64,000 nucleotides of DNA from Leisingera methylohalidivorans DSM 14336. Its GTDB lineage: Bacteria > Pseudomonadota > Alphaproteobacteria > Rhodobacterales > Rhodobacteraceae. The notes under the pieces were generated by a model that worked only from the letters and a program-made list of their open reading frames with translations, was not told the DNA's origin and made no database searches. The stretch is taken from NCBI RefSeq assembly GCF_000511355.1, contig NC_023135.1:2072371-2136370 (forward strand), read 5' to 3'. The position numbers were made by a program, and so were the translations under genes. Positions 9,658-16,881 of the stretch are shown here, piece after piece. Position 1 is the stretch's first letter. Each line of letters starts with the position of its first letter.

Positions 9658-10587
9658 TTACCGCCCAGCGGCGGCGGTCTTGCCGTTTGAACTTTCAGGG
9701 CTGCTCCGGAACTGCCGTACCAGAAAGTCTATGAATGCGCGGGTTTTTGGCGCGAGGTTGCGCCTGTCAGCAAACATTACGACAATCTCGGTGCTTGACG
9801 GCGCGTATTCCGGCATGATCTGAACCAGCTCGCCGGACATGAATTTCTGTTCTGCCATGTAGCCGGGCAGCCGTGCGATACCCAAGCCGGCGAGCGCAGC
9901 GCGAAAGACGACGTCGGTGCTGTTTCCTTCAAAGTTCCCTGACGCTTCAAAGCTCTGACCGTTGTTTGGTTCCACGCTGTACCATGAATTGCGCCGGCCG
10001 GTGCCAGAAACCCTAAGGCAATTGTGCTCGGCCATTTCTGCAAAATTTGCCGGGGTTCCAAAGCGTTCAAGGTACGCGGGGGCTGCGCATAAAACCCGGC
10101 GGCTCTGCATGATGCGGCGAACCATGGTATCGGGGCTCTTGCGCTGTTCGGCAAAGCAAATGGCGGCGTCAAACCCCTCTGCCTGCAAATCGACGTCTCG
10201 ATCTGTAAGGTCCAACAAAACTTGGACCTCCTTGTATTCTTTTAGGAATTTCGGCAGCGTGGGGATCAGTTGTGATTTCCCGAAAGCCACCGTTGACGCG
10301 ACCCTGAGCTTGCCGCGCGGGGTGCCGTCAAGGTTCAAGATGAGGTCTTCGGCCTCTTTGAACTTGTCCGCCATCGCCTTGCATTTTTCGTAGAGGTTCT
10401 GGCCTTCCTGCGTCGGTGAAACACCAGTGCGGGTCCGGTTGAGCAGCCGGTACTGAACGCGATCCTCAAGCAACCCGATCTGTTTGCTGACCGCTGATGG
10501 TGTCTGCCCCATCGACCGTGCCGCAGCGGAGATGCTTCCCTGCTCGACCACTGTGGCGAAAATCAGCATTTGCGCAGAAATGTCCAT
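9658..10587 (-). CDS. LysR-family transcriptional regulator
   Basis: A 309-residue LysR-type regulator. The N-terminal winged helix spans residues 1-60 (ATVVEQGSISAAARSMGQTPSAVSKQIGLLEDRVQYRLLNRT), followed by the linker helix and a periplasmic-binding-like effector domain starting near residue 90 (GKLRVASTVAFGKSQLIPTLPKFL). The pattern is of the CrgA/AaeR-like subgroup. The ligand is unknown. It is divergent from the DUF1127 gene pair, and a perfect 21-bp palindrome lies at 10611-10631, 24 bases upstream of its start codon. This is a plausible site for autoregulation and control of the neighbouring genes. Confidence 0.92.
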   Translation of the reverse strand: MDISAQMLIFATVVEQGSISAAARSMGQTPSAVSKQIGLLEDRVQYRLLNRTRTGVSPTQEGQNLYEKCKAMADKFKEAEDLILNLDGTPRGKLRVASTVAFGKSQLIPTLPKFLKEYKEVQVLLDLTDRDVDLQAEGFDAAICFAEQRKSPDTMVRRIMQSRRVLCAAPAYLERFGTPANFAEMAEHNCLRVSGTGRRNSWYSVEPNNGQSFEASGNFEGNSTDVVFRAALAGLGIARLPGYMAEQKFMSGELVQIMPEYAPSSTEIVVMFADRRNLAPKTRAFIDFLVRQFRSSPESSNGKTAAAGR

Positions 10588-10610
10588 GTCCTATCACCGT
10601 CTGTTCCTCC

Positions 10611-10631
10611 TTGGCACAGGGCCTGTGCCAA
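10611..10631. promoter_or_regulatory. Perfect palindrome in the LysR/DUF1127 intergenic region
   Basis: TTGGCACAG (10611-10619), a 3-base centre, and CTGTGCCAA (10623-10631). It lies directly upstream of the LysR gene and about 90 bases upstream of the DUF1127 start. A regulator-binding site is the natural reading; the binding protein is inferred from position only. Confidence 0.5.
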
Positions 10632-10717
10632 TTTGAGAAGTTGTGAGCGCCAACAAAGACGCCTACCTCTGCAGTGCAGCAAAAATACTGCGCCGCAGCA
10701 ATGAACGAGGTATCATG

Positions 10718-10942
10718 ATGGCAATTACACGCTCGAGAAGTGGGCTGATGGTCGTATTGGATGCCAGCCGCACAATCATTCATCAAAACCGGGACAAATT
10801 GCGAAGCGCGAATACCCGGCGGAAAATCTATCGCACCACGTACCACGAACTCTCGGTGCTGAGCGACCGCGATCTGGTAGATTTGGGGATTCCCCGCAGC
10901 AGCATTCGAAGACTGGCACTGGAGGCAGCCTATGGCCAATAG
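10718..10942 (+). CDS. Small DUF1127 protein
   Basis: An approximately 74-residue basic protein whose C-terminal half is a DUF1127 domain (ELSVLSDRDLVDLGIPRSSI, then RRLALEAAYGQ). DUF1127 proteins in alphaproteobacteria are small arginine-rich stress-associated proteins. The best studied, RSP_6037/CcaF1 of Rhodobacter sphaeroides, affects RNA turnover and is co-transcribed with the CcsR sRNAs. The start is taken at 10718 because AACGAGG ends about seven bases upstream; the adjacent ATG at 10715 is equally possible, and the GTG at 10643 is less likely. Its last codons overlap the next gene by 11 bases, so the two are translated from one message. Confidence 0.85.
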   Translation: MAITRSRSGLMVVLDASRTIIHQNRDKLRSANTRRKIYRTTYHELSVLSDRDLVDLGIPRSSIRRLALEAAYGQ

Positions 10943-11180
10943 CACGCAACCGGCCGGATCCGGCAACGGTCACACCAGCGCTCATTCGAGCGCACTGTCC
11001 AGATTTTTCTGGGGGGTTAGGACAAAAACTTTTGCAACTGCGAGATCCGTTGTGAAAACTCTCGAAACAGCCAGGATGATGTCGGTTCTCGCCGCCATGA
11101 ATGATCAGCAGCTTACCCAGATTGGCATCTCGCGGTCCGACATTCCGCGGTACGCAGAATGGCTGATCTCGGACAAGTAG
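10932..11180 (+). CDS. Second small DUF1127-like protein
   Basis: An 82-residue protein with a shorter and more divergent DUF1127-like C terminus (MMSVLAAMNDQQLTQIGISR, then SDIPRYAEWLISDK). The aromatic and Ile-Ser-Arg-Ser-Asp pattern matches the domain, while the N-terminal half is unrelated to its neighbour. GGAGG at 10921-10925 lies six bases before the ATG at 10932 and sits inside the preceding gene. The small RNA described at 11251 starts about 70 bases after its stop codon, so it may be released from the 3' end of this transcript. The family assignment is somewhat weaker than for the first gene. Confidence 0.75.
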   Translation: MANSTQPAGSGNGHTSAHSSALSRFFWGVRTKTFATARSVVKTLETARMMSVLAAMNDQQLTQIGISRSDIPRYAEWLISDK

Positions 11181-11250
11181 CACGGCAGGCAAGGAAATTC
11201 TTTGAGAAAGCATCCGGCCAAGAGTTTCCTCGCCGGATCACGTGAGAATT

Positions 11251-11373
11251 GCTGGTTCTCGCTCCTCCCAGAGTAAACCAGCATGAGCAGCGGCGATATA
11301 ATCACCAACAGGGAACGCCAATGCTAGGGGCCAGCATCTTCACCTCCTCCCGAAGATGCTGGCTCACACTTTT
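11251..11373 (+). ncRNA. Cuckoo/CcsR-type anti-Shine-Dalgarno small RNA
   Basis: Two hairpins carry anti-Shine-Dalgarno loops. The first has a stem GCTGGTT/AACCAGC (11251-11257 and 11276-11282), an inner CTC/GAG, and the loop GCTCCTCCCA. The second has a perfect 12-bp stem (11330-11341 with 11352-11363) and a loop holding CCTCCTCCC, followed by TTTT at 11370-11373, so it doubles as the terminator. Two CCUCCUCCC-type loops directly downstream of a DUF1127 gene are the defining features of the Cuckoo RNA family of alphaproteobacteria, which includes CcsR1-4 of Rhodobacter sphaeroides. Those RNAs respond to RpoH-dependent oxidative and heat stress. The 5' end is not known and may come from processing of the upstream mRNA. 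Confidence 0.8.
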
Positions 11374-11396
11374 CCTGCAGCCGGGGCGGCAACTCC

Positions 11397-11969
11397 ATGC
11401 GCCACAAAAGAAATGATCAGGAATTAGCCGTGCGCCGCCTTTCCTCGGCAGACCTGGAGGGAATTTGCGGCCACTTTCGGCGGCTCGACGCCGGCTCCCG
11501 GCGCGCACGCTTTTGCGGGACCGTCAGCGATAATGGGATCACGAAATACGCCCTTAGCATCTTTCGCTACGACAGCCTTGTCTGTGGCGCATTCATTGAC
11601 GGGCAATTAAGAGGCGTCGCTGAACTCCGTGGTGTCCTCCATTTTTGGCCTTCAACTACAGAGGCCGCCTTTTCTGTCGAACCCGATTGGCAAAACATTG
11701 GGATTGGTGATGCGCTGTTTGAGCGACTTATCTCAATGGCCCGGAACCGAAGTGTCCGGTCGATTCGGTTGATGTGCCTGAAGGAGAACAGCCTCATGAG
11801 GCATCTCGCGGTTAAGCACAACGCACAGCTGCATCTTGACCAGGATGCGGTTGAAGCCGTCCTGTATCCATACTGGCCGACACCGGCCTCCGTGGCGGCG
11901 GAATTCATCGGTGAAACCATGCGGATTACGCACTTATTTCTGGATGAACGGTCATTGGTGCAGCCGTGA
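11397..11969 (+). CDS. GNAT-family N-acetyltransferase
   Basis: A 190-residue protein with the GNAT core: an N-terminal VRRLSSADLEGICGHFRRLD helix, AFIDGQLRGVAELR (beta strands 2-3), AAFSVEPDWQNIGIGDALFERLI, which carries the acetyl-CoA-binding pattern (QNIGIGDAL in place of the usual Q/RxxGxG/A), and a C-terminal strand around IRLMCLKENSLMRHLAVKH. Substrate unknown. It starts only about 24 bases after the sRNA terminator, so it probably has its own transcription or depends on read-through. The ATG at 11397 has only a weak ribosome binding site; an in-frame GTG eleven codons later is an alternative. Confidence 0.8.
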   Translation: MRHKRNDQELAVRRLSSADLEGICGHFRRLDAGSRRARFCGTVSDNGITKYALSIFRYDSLVCGAFIDGQLRGVAELRGVLHFWPSTTEAAFSVEPDWQNIGIGDALFERLISMARNRSVRSIRLMCLKENSLMRHLAVKHNAQLHLDQDAVEAVLYPYWPTPASVAAEFIGETMRITHLFLDERSLVQP

Positions 11970-12076
11970 CGACCGGCAGCCAAGTCCGCAAATCGAAGAA
12001 AACGTGCCGGAGGCCGGTTTGCCAGGCACAGCTGGATACCCATTTCGCAAAATCCTGCTGTGCAGTTGAACGGCAG

Positions 12077-13027
12077 CTATCCGAGTGTGGCTGACGTAAG
12101 CTCTGCCCGGAATGCCTCCACAGTGGTCAGGTCCTGCACGCCCAGCCCCGAGAGGCAGGCGATTGTCGTCGCCCCCTTGCTGCGGATTTTCCCGGCCAGG
12201 ACGGATCCGATCTCGGTCAGCGCATCCTCAACCAGCAGCTTTGCCGCGATCGCGCGGGCCGGTGCCCCATATTGGAGCGCCGAGGCCTTGGCATCGACAA
12301 AGACCTCGGCGTCTTTGAGCAGCGCCGGATCGATCTCGCATTTGGCCGTGTCATCCGATCCGACAGAGGTGATGTGCTGACCAGGCCTGATCCATCCGGC
12401 CTGTATCACCGGGTCTTTTGCGCCGGTTGCGGTGACGATCACATCGGCCCTGGCAACAGCCGTCGGCAGGTCGTGGGCCATTTGTACGGCCACCCCGGTC
12501 AGGCGCGCGCTCAATTCCTGACACAGCGCACCCGCTTTTGCACGATCCCGTCCCCAGATCTGCAGGGTCTTGATGGCGCGCACCGCAAGCAGGGCCTCGG
12601 CCTGCAACCGCGCCTGGGTTCCGGTCCCGACGATCAGCGCGGATCGGGCCGCCGCAGGCACCAACAGCCGCGCCACCAGGGCCCCTGCCGCCGCCGTTCG
12701 ATAGTCCGATATCAGATGGTCGTCTTGCAGGATGGCCAGCGGCCTGCAGGTCTCGCTGTCGAAGACGGCAATCATGCCGCTGGAGGCCGGCGCGCCCCGG
12801 TCTGCCAGCACCTGCGACCATCCCGCCATTTTCACCGTGAAGATCGGACAACCGGGCAGGGCTGCAGACTTCACATGGATGTCAGCGCGGTCATTGGGGT
12901 GCAGAACATAGACCGGCGCCTGGGCGCTGCCGTCCGAGATCGCCCGAAAGGCCCGCTCCGCCGCCGGGATCAACCCCGTGATGCTCAGATGCGGGCGGAT
13001 GGCATCCGGGCCGATGACCGGGATCAT
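12077..13027 (-). CDS. Ornithine cyclodeaminase/mu-crystallin family protein
   Basis: A 316-residue NAD(P)-dependent enzyme of the ornithine cyclodeaminase/mu-crystallin family. The substrate-side signature HVKSAALPGCPIFTVKMAG, GMIAVFDSETCRPLAILQD and SDYRTAAAGALVARLL precede a Rossmann motif (ALIVGTGTQARLQAEALL) and ADVIVTATGAKDPVI. Members include cyclodeaminases, ketimine reductases and amino-acid dehydrogenases, so the reaction is open. The ATG at 13027 overlaps the stop of the upstream phzF-like gene in an ATGA junction, which shows translational coupling; the longer frame to 13267 runs antisense to that neighbour's proper frame and is rejected. With PhzF it suggests conversion of a small amino- or imino-acid. 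Confidence 0.9.
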   Translation of the reverse strand: MIPVIGPDAIRPHLSITGLIPAAERAFRAISDGSAQAPVYVLHPNDRADIHVKSAALPGCPIFTVKMAGWSQVLADRGAPASSGMIAVFDSETCRPLAILQDDHLISDYRTAAAGALVARLLVPAAARSALIVGTGTQARLQAEALLAVRAIKTLQIWGRDRAKAGALCQELSARLTGVAVQMAHDLPTAVARADVIVTATGAKDPVIQAGWIRPGQHITSVGSDDTAKCEIDPALLKDAEVFVDAKASALQYGAPARAIAAKLLVEDALTEIGSVLAGKIRSKGATTIACLSGLGVQDLTTVEAFRAELTSATLG

Positions 13028-13908
13028 GGCGCAATCACTTCGCCACGGCCGACATAGGCGACCTCGCCCGCAACGGTGACCTTTTCGACGTCGTCCGGCC
13101 TGCCGAAAGCGGTCACGATGATCTCGCTCGGCCGGCCCATGAAATGGCCCTGTTTCAGGCAAAAGCTGCGGCCCGGCTCCGCCAGGCCATGTTTCACGGC
13201 ATAGGCCCCGACCACACCCGCCGCGCTGCCGGTCGCGACATCCTCCATGATACCGTCGTTGTTCCAATGCCGGCCTTCAAAGGTATCCACATCGACCAGA
13301 TAGGCAAACCCGGCCCCGAGACGATGGAGCGTCTGCTCCAGATCGGGAATGGTAATCCGCGCCTGCTGCAACCCTCCGGCGGCGGGAACGACGAGGTATT
13401 TCAGGCCGGTGGAAATCACTTCCAACGGGAATTCCGCCAATCGATCGAGGTTAAAGGCGCGGGCAATACCTGCCCGTTCCTGCGCATCGACCGTGCGGAT
13501 CATCTCCGGCCTTCCCTGATCCAGCCTGCCGATGAAGCGCCCATCCCGATGCTCGGTCGAGACGCTGACCGCGCGCCCGCCTTGCAGGCGAAAGGTCCAC
13601 TCCCGCTTGTCCTCGGCGCCCTGCTCCCGGTACGCCAGCTCCCTGTGCAGAGTACAAGCGGCGCCGATGATCGGGTGGCCGGCAAAGGGCAGTTCCTCGA
13701 AAAGATCAAAGACCCGGGCAGAGATCTGACCGTTCTCCTCGCTCAGGAAGATCGATTCAAAGTGCCGCATCTCCTGGGTTATGGTCAGCATCTGCGCGGC
13801 GCTCAGCCCCGCACAGCCGGTGAACACTGCCAGACTGTTGCCGGAATAGCGGCTGGCCGCGAAAACATCGCAGTGGATGAAGTTGAGGGGCGTCCTGGAA
13901 TGTGACAT
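13024..13908 (-). CDS. PhzF-family isomerase
   Basis: A 294-residue protein of the PhzF/diaminopimelate epimerase-like fold. Signatures are FIHCDVFAASRYSGNSLAVF at the N terminus, MRHFESIFLSEE carrying the catalytic Glu position, FDLFEELPFAGHPIIGAA (the GHP motif), and EDVATGSAAGVVGAY. PhzF proteins move double bonds or isomerise small hydroxy/amino acids; the substrate here is unknown. It is the first gene of a two-gene minus-strand operon with the ornithine cyclodeaminase-like gene and is divergent from an ArsR-type regulator only 31 bases away. That arrangement suggests the regulator controls the pair. Confidence 0.92.
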   Translation of the reverse strand: MSHSRTPLNFIHCDVFAASRYSGNSLAVFTGCAGLSAAQMLTITQEMRHFESIFLSEENGQISARVFDLFEELPFAGHPIIGAACTLHRELAYREQGAEDKREWTFRLQGGRAVSVSTEHRDGRFIGRLDQGRPEMIRTVDAQERAGIARAFNLDRLAEFPLEVISTGLKYLVVPAAGGLQQARITIPDLEQTLHRLGAGFAYLVDVDTFEGRHWNNDGIMEDVATGSAAGVVGAYAVKHGLAEPGRSFCLKQGHFMGRPSEIIVTAFGRPDDVEKVTVAGEVAYVGRGEVIAP

Positions 13909-13934
13909 AAGGGACCTGCATAGTGAGGAGTCTA

Positions 13935-13952
13935 TATAGTTGAATAGCTATA
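13935..13952. promoter_or_regulatory. Imperfect palindrome over the ArsR-gene start codon
   Basis: TATAG (13935-13939) and CTATA (13948-13952) form the arms of an interrupted palindrome that includes the TTG start of the regulator gene and sits 27 bases from the phzF start. ArsR-family repressors bind such AT-rich palindromes near their own promoters. Binding here is inference. Confidence 0.4.
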
Positions 13953-14269
13953 CACCAGAGATCTACCTGTCAACCGCCCAGGAGCTGCGCGCCCTGGCGC
14001 ACGAGAACCGGTTGCGCATCCTGCATTGGCTTGCGGATCCCACAGCTCATTTCCCGCCGCAGGTCGATGGCGATCTGGTCTCAGACGGGGTCTGCGTCGG
14101 CTTCATCACCGAGAAGATCGGATTGAAACAGCCGACGGTGACCAAACACATGCAGATCCTGCAAGAGGCCGGCATGGTCGAAAGCAAGAAGATCAAGAAC
14201 TGGGTTTTCTACAAGCTGCGCGCAGACCGGATCGACGATGTGCTTGGAAAAGTGGGCCAGATGTACTGA
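13940..14269 (+). CDS. ArsR-type winged-helix regulator
   Basis: A 109-residue single-domain winged-helix protein: ELRALAHENRLRILHWLADP, a helix-turn-helix around FITEKIGLKQPTVTKHMQILQEAGMVESKK (recognition helix QPTVTKHMQIL), and a wing NWVFYKLRADR. No CxC metal site of the classical ArsR type is present, so a non-metal ligand is likely. The start is a TTG at 13940 preceded by GAGGAG (13925-13930) at a normal distance; no ATG fits. It faces the phzF-cyclodeaminase operon across 31 bases and is probably its regulator. Confidence 0.85.
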   Translation: MNSYTPEIYLSTAQELRALAHENRLRILHWLADPTAHFPPQVDGDLVSDGVCVGFITEKIGLKQPTVTKHMQILQEAGMVESKKIKNWVFYKLRADRIDDVLGKVGQMY

Positions 14270-14618
14270 GACCGGACATCGATATAGCCTGCAGCGAAAG
14301 GCAGGATTGTCTTCACTGCTGCTCTTCGGGATTCGGGGGCTCCCGGCGAATTCTTCGGGAGTAATCTGCGGCTTGGGGCCCTCTGTTTATGTGATCCTGA
14401 TCTGCATCTGCACCATTTGCTGCAAAGGGCTGGCCTTCCGGCTCCCTTTTTTTTCGCAATTGCAGGCTCCTCCGCCCCCGCCCAGCCCCATCCGGGACCA
14501 AGCCTCAGTATTCGGGCCAATCGCCGCGGTGCCGCGCCGCGCAGCGGCGCCCGGCCCAAGGCCGTCAAGGGACTGCGGCGCAGCCACTGCACCTGCGGGC
14601 GCGGTCGGTTTTCCGGCG
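14270..14618. other. Intergenic region with REP-like copy
   Basis: About 350 bases between the ArsR gene and a convergent small gene. The left half has a short imperfect hairpin (CCTGC...GCAGG at about 14288) that may end the ArsR message. The right part holds the REP-like copy at 14529. No gene-like frame stands out. Confidence 0.45.
14529..14602. repeat. REP-like intergenic element, copy 2
   Basis: A GC stem (GCCGC...GCGGC) runs into GCGCCCGGCCCAAGG, and after about 35 bases into GCACCTGCGGGCGCGG. It matches copy 1 at 3086 over both blocks and at a similar spacing. Confidence 0.45.
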
Positions 14619-14756
14619 TCAGAAAACAACCGTATCCAGCAGCGTCAGCAGAAGAAACACCGGCACCGACAGACCGATTGCAATCAGCAGCGCCGCTGCT
14701 TTGGTCATCCGGGGGGCCGCCGCCGCCTGCCCCATGATCTGTTTTGACTGTTTCAT
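14619..14756 (-). CDS. Small single-pass membrane protein (45 residues)
   Basis: A 45-residue frame with a short basic N terminus (MKQSKQIMGQAAAAPRMTKA) and one clear transmembrane helix (AALLIAIGLSVPVFLLLTLL), ending DTVVF. It lies between the ArsR gene and the divergent acyltransferase gene. The charge pattern, a lysine/arginine-rich head followed by a helix that stops near the C terminus, is that of a real small membrane protein. No function is known to me. GAGG about 12 bases upstream is a possible ribosome binding site. Confidence 0.55.
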   Translation of the reverse strand: MKQSKQIMGQAAAAPRMTKAAALLIAIGLSVPVFLLLTLLDTVVF

Positions 14757-14787
14757 GGCTTCATTAACCCTCATTTAGGTTTCCAGC

Positions 14788-15726
14788 GTGTTAATGGGAA
14801 ACATGTTTGATGCCTCTCCGGTTCCCTCCCCGCCCTGCGGCAAAATTGCACTTCGCCCCCGTGCGCTGCAGCAATCGGCCGAATTTGCCCGCGCCCTGGC
14901 CGCCTGCGGGCAGGTGCCGGTGATGCTGCCGCAGCTGCAGGACATGCTGGTGCTGCGCCGCCGCCTGCCGGGCGGGCTGCCGCTGGCGATGGTGAACCGC
15001 GCCGCCATTCCGGACCCCGGCGCCCTGCGCGCGGCGCTGCAGGACCACGGGCTGGGCCGCACCCCGCTGATCCTGTCGCCCGAAACGCCGGCGCCCGGCC
15101 TTTCCCGCCTCGGCGCGGTGCCGCTTGTCACCCCGGCGCATGCGGCGCTTTGGGACCTGACCGGCGATCCCGGGCAGCGCCGGGCCGCCCTGCATCAGAA
15201 ATGGCGCAACCGGCTGAACCACGGTGAAACCCAGGGCCTGCGCCTCACCCGCCAGAACCTGCCGCACGACCCGCGCCACTGGTTGTTCGCAGCCGACGCC
15301 AAACAGCAAACCGCCCGCGGCTACCGCAGCTGGCCCATTCACCTCACCCTCGCCTATGCGCGCGAGAACAAGGGCCGGGCCAAGCTGTTCCAGGCCTTCG
15401 AAGGCAAGGATCCGGTCGCCGCCATCCTGATCCTCACCCATGGCAGCGCTGCCACCTACCACATCGCCCATACCACCGCGCGCGGCAAACGGCTCAGCGC
15501 CCACCCCCTGCTGCTGTGGGAGGCTGCGGGCTGGCTTGCCGCCAAGGGCATCTGCCGCCTCGACCTCGGCCTCATCAACACCGGGCGCGCCGCCGGCCTT
15601 GCCCGTTTCAAACTCGGCACCGGCGCCAAGGCACACCGTTTGGGCGGAACCTGGGGCCTGTGGCCGCCTTTGGGCCGCCTTTTGCAGCCGCTGGCGCTGC
15701 TGGACCGGCGGCTGATGGGCGGCTGA
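14788..15726 (+). CDS. FemAB/BioF2-like GNAT-fold acyltransferase
   Basis: A 312-residue protein with a GNAT-like core. Blocks resembling the FemAB/BioF2 group are ALHQKWRNRLNHGETQGLRL, the helix containing WLFAADAKQQTARGYRSWP, KLFQAFEGKDPVAAILILTHGSAATYHIAHT and ICRLDLGLINTGRAAGLARFKLGTGAKAHRLGGTW. These proteins transfer acyl or aminoacyl groups. The donor and acceptor are unknown, and no membrane helix is evident. The frame opens with GTG at 14788 followed by ATGs at 14794 and 14803; none has a strong ribosome binding site, so the exact start is uncertain. Confidence 0.75.
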   Translation: MLMGNMFDASPVPSPPCGKIALRPRALQQSAEFARALAACGQVPVMLPQLQDMLVLRRRLPGGLPLAMVNRAAIPDPGALRAALQDHGLGRTPLILSPETPAPGLSRLGAVPLVTPAHAALWDLTGDPGQRRAALHQKWRNRLNHGETQGLRLTRQNLPHDPRHWLFAADAKQQTARGYRSWPIHLTLAYARENKGRAKLFQAFEGKDPVAAILILTHGSAATYHIAHTTARGKRLSAHPLLLWEAAGWLAAKGICRLDLGLINTGRAAGLARFKLGTGAKAHRLGGTWGLWPPLGRLLQPLALLDRRLMGG

Positions 15727-15826
15727 TGCGCGCCTGACCGCCCCGCGACGTCCCGTCCCGCTGGACAGATGCCGACCGCCCCGATTATATGAACACATGT
15801 TCAGATAACCGGGAGGAGCCCCGCTC

Positions 15827-16582
15827 ATGAAACTTGCAGACACCGCTGCCATTGTCACCGGCGCCGCCTCGGGCCTGGGCGAGGCCACCGCCCGCTACTT
15901 TGCCGAACAAGGCGCCCAGGTCACCATCCTGGACCGCGACGCCGCCCGCGGCGCCCAGGTGGCGCAAGAAATCGGCGGGCATTTCGCCCAGACCGATGTC
16001 ACCAGCGAGGAAGCGGTTGCGGCCGCCATCGCCCACGCCGCCGATAAGATGGGCAGGATCACGGCTTGCGTGAACTGCGCCGGCATCGCCATCGGCGCCA
16101 AGACCGTGGGCAAGGACGGCCCGCATCCGCTGGATGCCTACCGCCGCACCATCGACATCAATCTGGTCGGCACCTTCAACGTCGCCCGCCTTGCCGCCGT
16201 CGAGATTGCCAAGAACACGCCGGACGCGGACAATGCCCGCGGCGTGATCATCAATACCGCCTCGATTGCCGCCTTTGACGGGCAAAAAGGCCAGGCGGCT
16301 TATGCAGCCTCCAAGGGCGGCGTGGCCGGCATGTGCCTGCCGATGGCCCGCGATCTTGCGTCTTCGGGCATCCGGGTGATGACCATCGCACCGGGCATCT
16401 TCATGACCCCGATGCTGGCGGGCCTGCCGGAAGAGGTGCAGCAGCAGCTCGCCGCAGACGTCCCCAACCCGGCCCGCCTGGGCGACCCGCGCGAATACGG
16501 CCGCCTGGCCGGCTTCATCGTCGAGATGGGCTATTTGAACGGCGAGGTCATCCGCATCGACGGCGCCCTGCGCATGCGGTGA
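15827..16582 (+). CDS. SDR-family 3-hydroxyacyl-CoA dehydrogenase-like protein
   Basis: A 251-residue classical short-chain dehydrogenase/reductase. The cofactor site is TGAASGLGEATARYF near the N terminus with Asp in ILDRDAA favouring NAD. The structural NCAG motif, the catalytic Ser in IINTASIAAFDGQKGQ, and YAASKGG (the YxxxK pair) follow. The pattern TIDINLVGTFNV and APGIFMTPMLAGLPEEV is that of the type II 3-hydroxyacyl-CoA dehydrogenase (HSD17B10-like) group, which works in branched-chain amino acid and fatty acid breakdown. GGGAGGAG lies six to ten bases before the ATG at 15827. A perfect hairpin follows at 16629. Confidence 0.93.
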   Translation: MKLADTAAIVTGAASGLGEATARYFAEQGAQVTILDRDAARGAQVAQEIGGHFAQTDVTSEEAVAAAIAHAADKMGRITACVNCAGIAIGAKTVGKDGPHPLDAYRRTIDINLVGTFNVARLAAVEIAKNTPDADNARGVIINTASIAAFDGQKGQAAYAASKGGVAGMCLPMARDLASSGIRVMTIAPGIFMTPMLAGLPEEVQQQLAADVPNPARLGDPREYGRLAGFIVEMGYLNGEVIRIDGALRMR

Positions 16583-16628
16583 TTCCCCAGCCGCTGATTG
16601 CGGGTCAAGGAGTGATCAAGCGCCCTGG

Positions 16629-16649
16629 AAACGCTCCGGGGGAGCGTTT
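16629..16649 (+). terminator. Hairpin terminator after the SDR gene
   Basis: A perfect 9-bp stem, AAACGCTCC (16629-16637) and GGAGCGTTT (16641-16649), with a 3-base loop, lies about 45 bases after the SDR stop codon and ends in TTT. Confidence 0.6.
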
Positions 16650-16881
16650 CGCCTGCCAACGGGCGGAGCCCTAAGCCGCCGTGCGCAGCACGGTTCATCC
16701 TTGCGGCGCAACCAGCGGTCGTCATGCCCGCTTTGGCGCCTTCAGGGCAGACCTGCCCCTGAAGCGCGTCTCAGCCGGGACTTCCGGCGGTGCGCAGCGG
16801 CACCATGCCCGCGCCCGCAGCAGCACTGCCCCCGGTTGACAATCCCTGCCGCCAGCCGTTCACTCCCGGTCAGGAGGCCCC

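Noticed and set aside
10611..10631. Sigma-54 promoter reading of TTGGCAC...GTGCC
   Set aside because: The spacing between the GG and GC elements is two bases too long for a -24/-12 promoter; the perfect symmetry fits an operator better.
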